DNA of 14,360 nucleotides from Firmicutes bacterium UBA3738 (GTDB lineage: Bacteria; Bacillota; Clostridia; Peptostreptococcales; Anaerovoracaceae): the NCBI GenBank assembly GCA_002372505.1, contig DFGY01000104.1, positions 1 through 14,360 on the forward strand, in the 5' to 3' direction. Within the stretch, counting starts at the first letter, position 1. Every line of letters begins with the position of its first letter. Shown piece by piece: positions 11,616 to 14,360 of the stretch. The notes beneath the pieces are model-generated. The model saw nothing but the letters and a program-made list of their open reading frames with translations. It searched no databases and was not told the origin of the DNA. The translations under genes were made by a program, and so were the position numbers.

Positions 11616-11645
11616 AAAAAACGCCGAGTTTTGTCTCGGCGTTTT
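11616..11645. terminator. Bidirectional terminator between converging genes
   Basis: AAAACGCCGAG and CTCGGCGTTTT form an 11-bp perfect stem around TTTTGT, with A and T runs on both sides. It serves the plus-strand gene at 10980 and the minus-strand lipoprotein gene. Confidence 0.85.
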
Positions 11646-11662
11646 GTTTTGGAGTTTATATA

Positions 11663-12322
11663 CTATTTACCGTCTTTGCTATATGTGATCTTCTCGGCGC
11701 TTTCGTATTTCTCGTAAAGAGCCATGTATTCGTCTTCTGTTACTTCGTTGTCATCTATATAGTAAGTGGCGTCTTTGTTATCGCCGGTATTCGGATCGTG
11801 ATTCTGGGCATAAGTATCAAACTTTTGCTTTTCAACTAACTTGCCGTTTTCCAGATTGAGGACGACGTAATGACCTTCGCCGGAGAGTCTTGAGAAGTAA
11901 TAAAGCGCTTTGTCTGCAGCGAGATAGCTGAAGCTTTCGCCAGCAACGCCGCCGATTTCTTTAAGGTCGGTAGGATTGCCGTCTACCAGGCCAACTATTT
12001 TAGCCTTGTCTTCTGCGCCGATGAAATCTTTCTCAGTGCTGGAAAGGAACAGTTCGTCCGTGCCGTCCTGATCGATGTCAACGAGTTTGTAATATGGGAA
12101 GTCCTTCGCTGTATTCTCGTCGTCGAGTACGGCCTGGTACCAGTTGGCCGGTTCGTTGCCGCCGGCTGATGAACTGGAAGCAGCGCTGGAAGCAGAACTT
12201 TCCTGCGGAGCGGAAGAAGCCTTCTCTTCAGAGTTACCGCCGCAAGCCGCAAGTACGAAAATTGACATTGCAAAAATACCAAGCAATGCCAGTACGCGAA
12301 TAGCCTTTGTCTTTGAGTTCAT
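11663..12322 (-). CDS. Ser-rich lipoprotein with DxDxDG loop
   Basis: The start at 12322 follows AAAGGAGG; 219 residues. An N-terminal signal peptide (MNSKTKAIRV, then a hydrophobic stretch) ends in the lipobox LAAC, so C27 would be lipidated and the protein anchored on the outer face of the cytoplasmic membrane. Residues about 31-55 are a Ser/Ala linker. KLVDIDQDGTDELFLSS (79-95) is a DxDxDG loop of the calcium-binding type seen in FG-GAP/VCBS-like repeats. Later VVLNLENGKLVEKQKF and VTEDEYMALYEKYESAEKI suggest a small beta-propeller-like or related domain of substrate-binding lipoproteins. The function is unknown; such proteins are frequent in gut Clostridia. It has its own promoter and shares a terminator with the opposite gene. 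Confidence 0.88.
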   Translation of the reverse strand: MNSKTKAIRVLALLGIFAMSIFVLAACGGNSEEKASSAPQESSASSAASSSSAGGNEPANWYQAVLDDENTAKDFPYYKLVDIDQDGTDELFLSSTEKDFIGAEDKAKIVGLVDGNPTDLKEIGGVAGESFSYLAADKALYYFSRLSGEGHYVVLNLENGKLVEKQKFDTYAQNHDPNTGDNKDATYYIDDNEVTEDEYMALYEKYESAEKITYSKDGK

Positions 12323-12364
12323 AGTGAATCCCTCCTTTAAGTAAAGTGAAATAAGCTTGAGTAT

Positions 12365-12393
12365 ATGGTACAAAGAAAAATAAGTAGTGTCAA
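12365..12393 (-). promoter_or_regulatory. Promoter of the lipoprotein gene
   Basis: On the minus strand TTGACA (12388-12393), 17 bases, TACCAT (12365-12370). The -35 is perfect, the -10 partial. Confidence 0.6.
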
Positions 12394-12404
12394 TCGGAAA
12401 GGCA

Positions 12405-12436
12405 GGTGCTGCGTCGTAGGTTGTCGCGCGCAAAAA
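12405..12436. repeat. Short dispersed motif, copy 2
   Basis: GGTGCTGCGTCGTAGGTTGT followed by CGCGCGCAAAAA; shares ordered blocks with 3365-3399. Confidence 0.35.
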
Positions 12437-12468
12437 CTAAAACAGGACGCCTTCGCGTCCTGTTTTAG
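12437..12468. terminator. Perfect 14-bp hairpin terminator
   Basis: CTAAAACAGGACGC and GCGTCCTGTTTTAG pair completely around CTTC (GAAG on the other strand). On the minus strand TTTTAGTTTTT follows, the better terminator tract, so it most likely ends a minus-strand transcript from the gene-free region. Confidence 0.75.
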
Positions 12469-12520
12469 ATATAGGGGGTATTTATATATTAGGGATAGAT
12501 AGTTGTCTTTCTTTTGACAT
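12437..12520 (-). ncRNA. Candidate small RNA ending at the 12437 hairpin
   Basis: On the minus strand TTGATT (12547-12552), 16 bases and TATTAT (12525-12530) form a promoter-like pair. A transcript starting near 12518 would run about 85 nt to the perfect hairpin. No coding frame with a ribosome binding site fits in it. Confidence 0.3.
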
Positions 12521-12990
12521 CTTAATAATAACACAAATATAACGTAAATCAATTGTTGAGATTACAAAAATATTGGCGTTTTACTGTAAATAAATTACAT
12601 TAAATTCAAAAGATAACCAGCGTGTGTGAAGGTAGAAGGTGCAGAAAAAGTTGAAATTTCAACGATTTTAGCAGAGGAGTTTATACATTTACAGCTTTTG
12701 TTCCAATTGTCAAGTCAGTCGCCATACACCACCAATTTTTAGGTGTAAAGGCGAAGCGATAAATGTCTCTATTTCATCTCAAAAAGCAGAATCGTTGAAA
12801 AATATTTCACTGACTATTTCAAAATGAAATCCCTGAAAATATTTGTAAGGCGATTGAGTTTACTTCTTAGTAAACTAGCGTATAGAACGCAAGAATGCCG
12901 GAGCGATCTTTAAAAATCGTTAAGAATTATTTCACTAATTGCGGAGATAAAGTTTTGTTGAAAACGGTTGCGAATTCCGCTGGTTGTAGT
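12469..12990. other. AT-rich region without a gene
   Basis: About 520 bp in which I see no credible gene on either strand. It contains the candidate sRNA promoter; a hairpin AGTTTACT/AGTAAACT (12857-12876, loop TCTT); the palindrome TGAAATTTCA (12652-12661) shared with the 221-bp repeats; and two related segments starting AATCGTT and containing ATTTCACT (about 12789 and 12914). It may be a graveyard of decayed repeats. Confidence 0.5.
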
Positions 12991-13018
12991 GGATCAAAAA
13001 GCCTGTCCCCGTGAAACG
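12991..13018 (+). repeat. REP-like repeat type B, copy 7 (degenerate left arm)
   Basis: GGATCAAAAAGCCTGTCCCC followed by GTGAAACG. The left arm GTTTC has become GGATC. Located just before the alcohol dehydrogenase promoter. Confidence 0.65.
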
Positions 13019-13025
13019 GGGGGTG

Positions 13026-13034
13026 TGATATAAT
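13026..13034 (+). promoter_or_regulatory. Extended -10 promoter of the alcohol dehydrogenase gene
   Basis: TGATATAAT, a consensus extended -10, 44 bases before the start codon and 8 bases after a type B REP. Confidence 0.6.
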
Positions 13035-13078
13035 GAGTTAAAGCGATAGGTTAAATAGGGAAGAAAGGTGGTAGGAAG

Positions 13079-14266
13079 ATGTTCGATTTTCAGTATTATG
13101 CACCGACGAAGGTTATATTCGGCAAGAAAGCTCTGGACAAGCTGGGGGCGCAGGTGAAGGCTTTCGGCGGCACGCGGGTGCTGATTCATTACGGCGGCCA
13201 GAGTGCGCTGAAGTCAGGGCTTATAGATAAGGTAAAGAAGATTCTCGATGATGAAGGGATTTTCCATGTTGAGCTGGGCGGCGTTGTTCCCAATCCTCAT
13301 CTGGGGAAGGTGCGCGAAGGCGTAAAGCTAGCCACGGAAAACGACGTGGACTTTCTCCTGGCTGTTGGCGGCGGTTCGGTCATCGATTCCTGTAAGGCTA
13401 TCGGGTACGCCATGGCGGATCCGGACAATGAGGTGTGGGAGCTTTTCGCTCACGAGAGAAGCGCGAAAGGCTGCCTCCCGGTGGCGTCGGTGCTGACCAT
13501 TTCCGCAGCGGGAAGCGAGACCAGCAACAGCTGCGTCATTACTAATGAAGAAACCGGCGAGAAGCGCGCTTACGATGACGATCTTTCCCGGCCGAAATTC
13601 GCAATAATGAATCCGGAATTCACTATGACCCTGCCGGCTTACCAGACGGCTTCCGGTTGCACGGACATTATGATGCACACCATGGAAAGGTACTTCGTCA
13701 ACGGCGGCAACATGGAGCTGACGGATGAAATCGCGGAAGGGCTGCTGCGCACGGTAATGAAGTACGCGAAGATTCTCAAGGACGAGCCGGAGAATTACGA
13801 AGCCCGGGCGGAAATAATGTGGGCCGGAAGTCTTGCCCATAATGACCTGACCGGTCTTGGCGGCGTCGGCGGCGACTTCGTTTCCCATATGCTGGAGCAC
13901 GAGCTTGGCGGAATGTTCAACGTGACTCACGGCGCAGGCCTGGCGGCGGTATGGCCCAGCTGGGCGCGGTACGTCTACAAAGACTGTATGCACAGGTTCG
14001 TTCGCTACGCCGAGAATGTCATGGGTGTTAAGCGCGAAGCGGGAATGAGCGACGACGATGTAGCTCTTGCGGGAATCGCTGCAATGGAAGAATTCTACCA
14101 CGCTATCGACATGCCTGTTAATATGAAGGAACTGGGCATCGAGCCAACGGACGAGCAAATAGCCGAGCTGGCAGCAGGCTGCGCCAAGGCAGTAGGCGGC
14201 TCACGTGGATCGGCAAAAATGCTCTATGAAGAAGACTTCGCAGAAATATATAGAATGGCCAGATAA
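13079..14266 (+). CDS. Iron-containing alcohol dehydrogenase (butanol dehydrogenase-like)
   Basis: 395 residues after AAAGGTGG, the normal length. Opening FDFQYYAPTKVIFGKKALDK is typical of the NAD(P)H-dependent butanol dehydrogenase/YqhD-like branch. The nucleotide-binding GGGS motif is at 97-100 (LLAVGGGSVIDSCK). Metal ligands expected for the group III family are present: D196 and H200 in CTDIMMHTME, H270 or H274 in SHMLEHELGG, and H284 in VTHGAGLA. It would reduce aldehydes to alcohols with NAD(P)H in the cytosol, regenerating oxidised cofactor during fermentation. It is monocistronic, with an extended -10 promoter behind a degenerate REP and an inverted REP after the stop. Exact substrate is not predictable; the family assignment is firm. 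Confidence 0.96.
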   Translation: MFDFQYYAPTKVIFGKKALDKLGAQVKAFGGTRVLIHYGGQSALKSGLIDKVKKILDDEGIFHVELGGVVPNPHLGKVREGVKLATENDVDFLLAVGGGSVIDSCKAIGYAMADPDNEVWELFAHERSAKGCLPVASVLTISAAGSETSNSCVITNEETGEKRAYDDDLSRPKFAIMNPEFTMTLPAYQTASGCTDIMMHTMERYFVNGGNMELTDEIAEGLLRTVMKYAKILKDEPENYEARAEIMWAGSLAHNDLTGLGGVGGDFVSHMLEHELGGMFNVTHGAGLAAVWPSWARYVYKDCMHRFVRYAENVMGVKREAGMSDDDVALAGIAAMEEFYHAIDMPVNMKELGIEPTDEQIAELAAGCAKAVGGSRGSAKMLYEEDFAEIYRMAR

Positions 14267-14275
14267 TGGAAGGAG

Positions 14276-14303
14276 CGTTTCACGGGGACAGGCTTTTTGA
14301 AAC
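14276..14303 (-). repeat. REP-like repeat type B, copy 8 (inverted)
   Basis: CGTTTCACGGGGACAGGC followed by TTTTTGAAAC. It follows the dehydrogenase stop by about 10 bases and mirrors the copy at 12991. Confidence 0.75.
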
Positions 14304-14336
14304 GCTTGAAACATAATTAGGAACGTAAACTAAAAC

Positions 14337-14360
14337 GGGGCTGTTGCACTAAGCATTTGG
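14337..14360. mobile_element. Possible terminal sequence of an insertion sequence
   Basis: GGGGCTGTTGCACTAAGC at the right edge resembles terminal repeats of IS1182-like elements, which often start GGGGCTGTTGCA. The partner end and any transposase lie outside the window, so this is only a similarity noted from memory. Confidence 0.25.

Noticed and set aside
12323..12433. N-terminal extension of the lipoprotein to ATG 12433
   Set aside because: The extension covers the promoter and the repeat motif, and the signal peptide and ribosome binding site fit a start at 12322.
13328..14158. Minus-strand open frame of 276 codons opposite the alcohol dehydrogenase
   Set aside because: It is the antisense shadow of a strongly recognisable enzyme gene; composition is Arg/His-rich without any family motif.

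Overview
The window looks like a chromosomal accessory region of an anaerobic Firmicute, probably class Clostridia. The support is strong AGGAGG-type ribosome binding sites with ATG and one TTG start, moderate GC with AT-rich spacers, Firmicutes-type protein families (an iron-dependent alcohol dehydrogenase, a DUF1848 protein, a small CxCPxC-tailed protein, a Ser-rich lipoprotein) and many short intergenic repeats built on a GGGGAC core. I do not assign a species.

Left part (1-3990). The window opens inside an IS110-type transposase on the minus strand; only its N-terminal DEDD half is present. Next come a 106-residue basic protein of unknown function and an operon of a 55-residue protein followed by a 504-residue protein with TPR repeats and a C-terminal PD-(D/E)XK nuclease domain resembling NucS/DUF91. 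The 106-residue gene and the nuclease operon share an ungapped upstream block with a hairpin-forming palindrome and a TACAAT -10 box. An XRE-family regulator is transcribed divergently from the nuclease operon.

Middle part (3991-8065). Three unrelated genes, all on the plus strand (a DUF1848 protein with a radical-SAM-like Cys motif, an HTH/ImmA-like protein with a degenerate and truncated protease domain, and a metallo-beta-lactamase-fold hydrolase), are each preceded by a copy of a 221-bp repeat and a 28-bp REP-like repeat. The first two genes, and the XRE gene before them, are each followed by a GAAA-loop terminator. The three 221-bp copies have identical length and orientation and are about 83-86% identical in the two hand-counted comparisons. 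This cassette-like layout is the most striking structure in the window.

Right-middle part (8066-11662). This holds a small CxCPxC protein, a multi-pass membrane protein split by a frameshift at a CCCC run, a LysR regulator with a TTG start, and a YefM/Phd antitoxin with a TGTACA operator pair. No RelE/YoeB toxin follows the antitoxin. Instead there is a short remnant and then a 174-residue protein whose C-terminal half resembles BECR-fold (Barnase-EndoU-ColicinE5/D-RelE) nuclease domains.

Right part (11663-14360). A minus-strand Ser-rich lipoprotein with a DxDxDG loop is followed by about 600 bp without a gene, which contains a candidate small RNA ending in a perfect 14-bp hairpin. After that comes an iron-containing alcohol dehydrogenase flanked by inverted REP copies, and a possible insertion-sequence end at the window edge.

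REP-like repeats of two families (three of type A, eight of type B) run through the plus-strand part. No matching transposase (RAYT) is in the window, so mobilisation would have to occur in trans.
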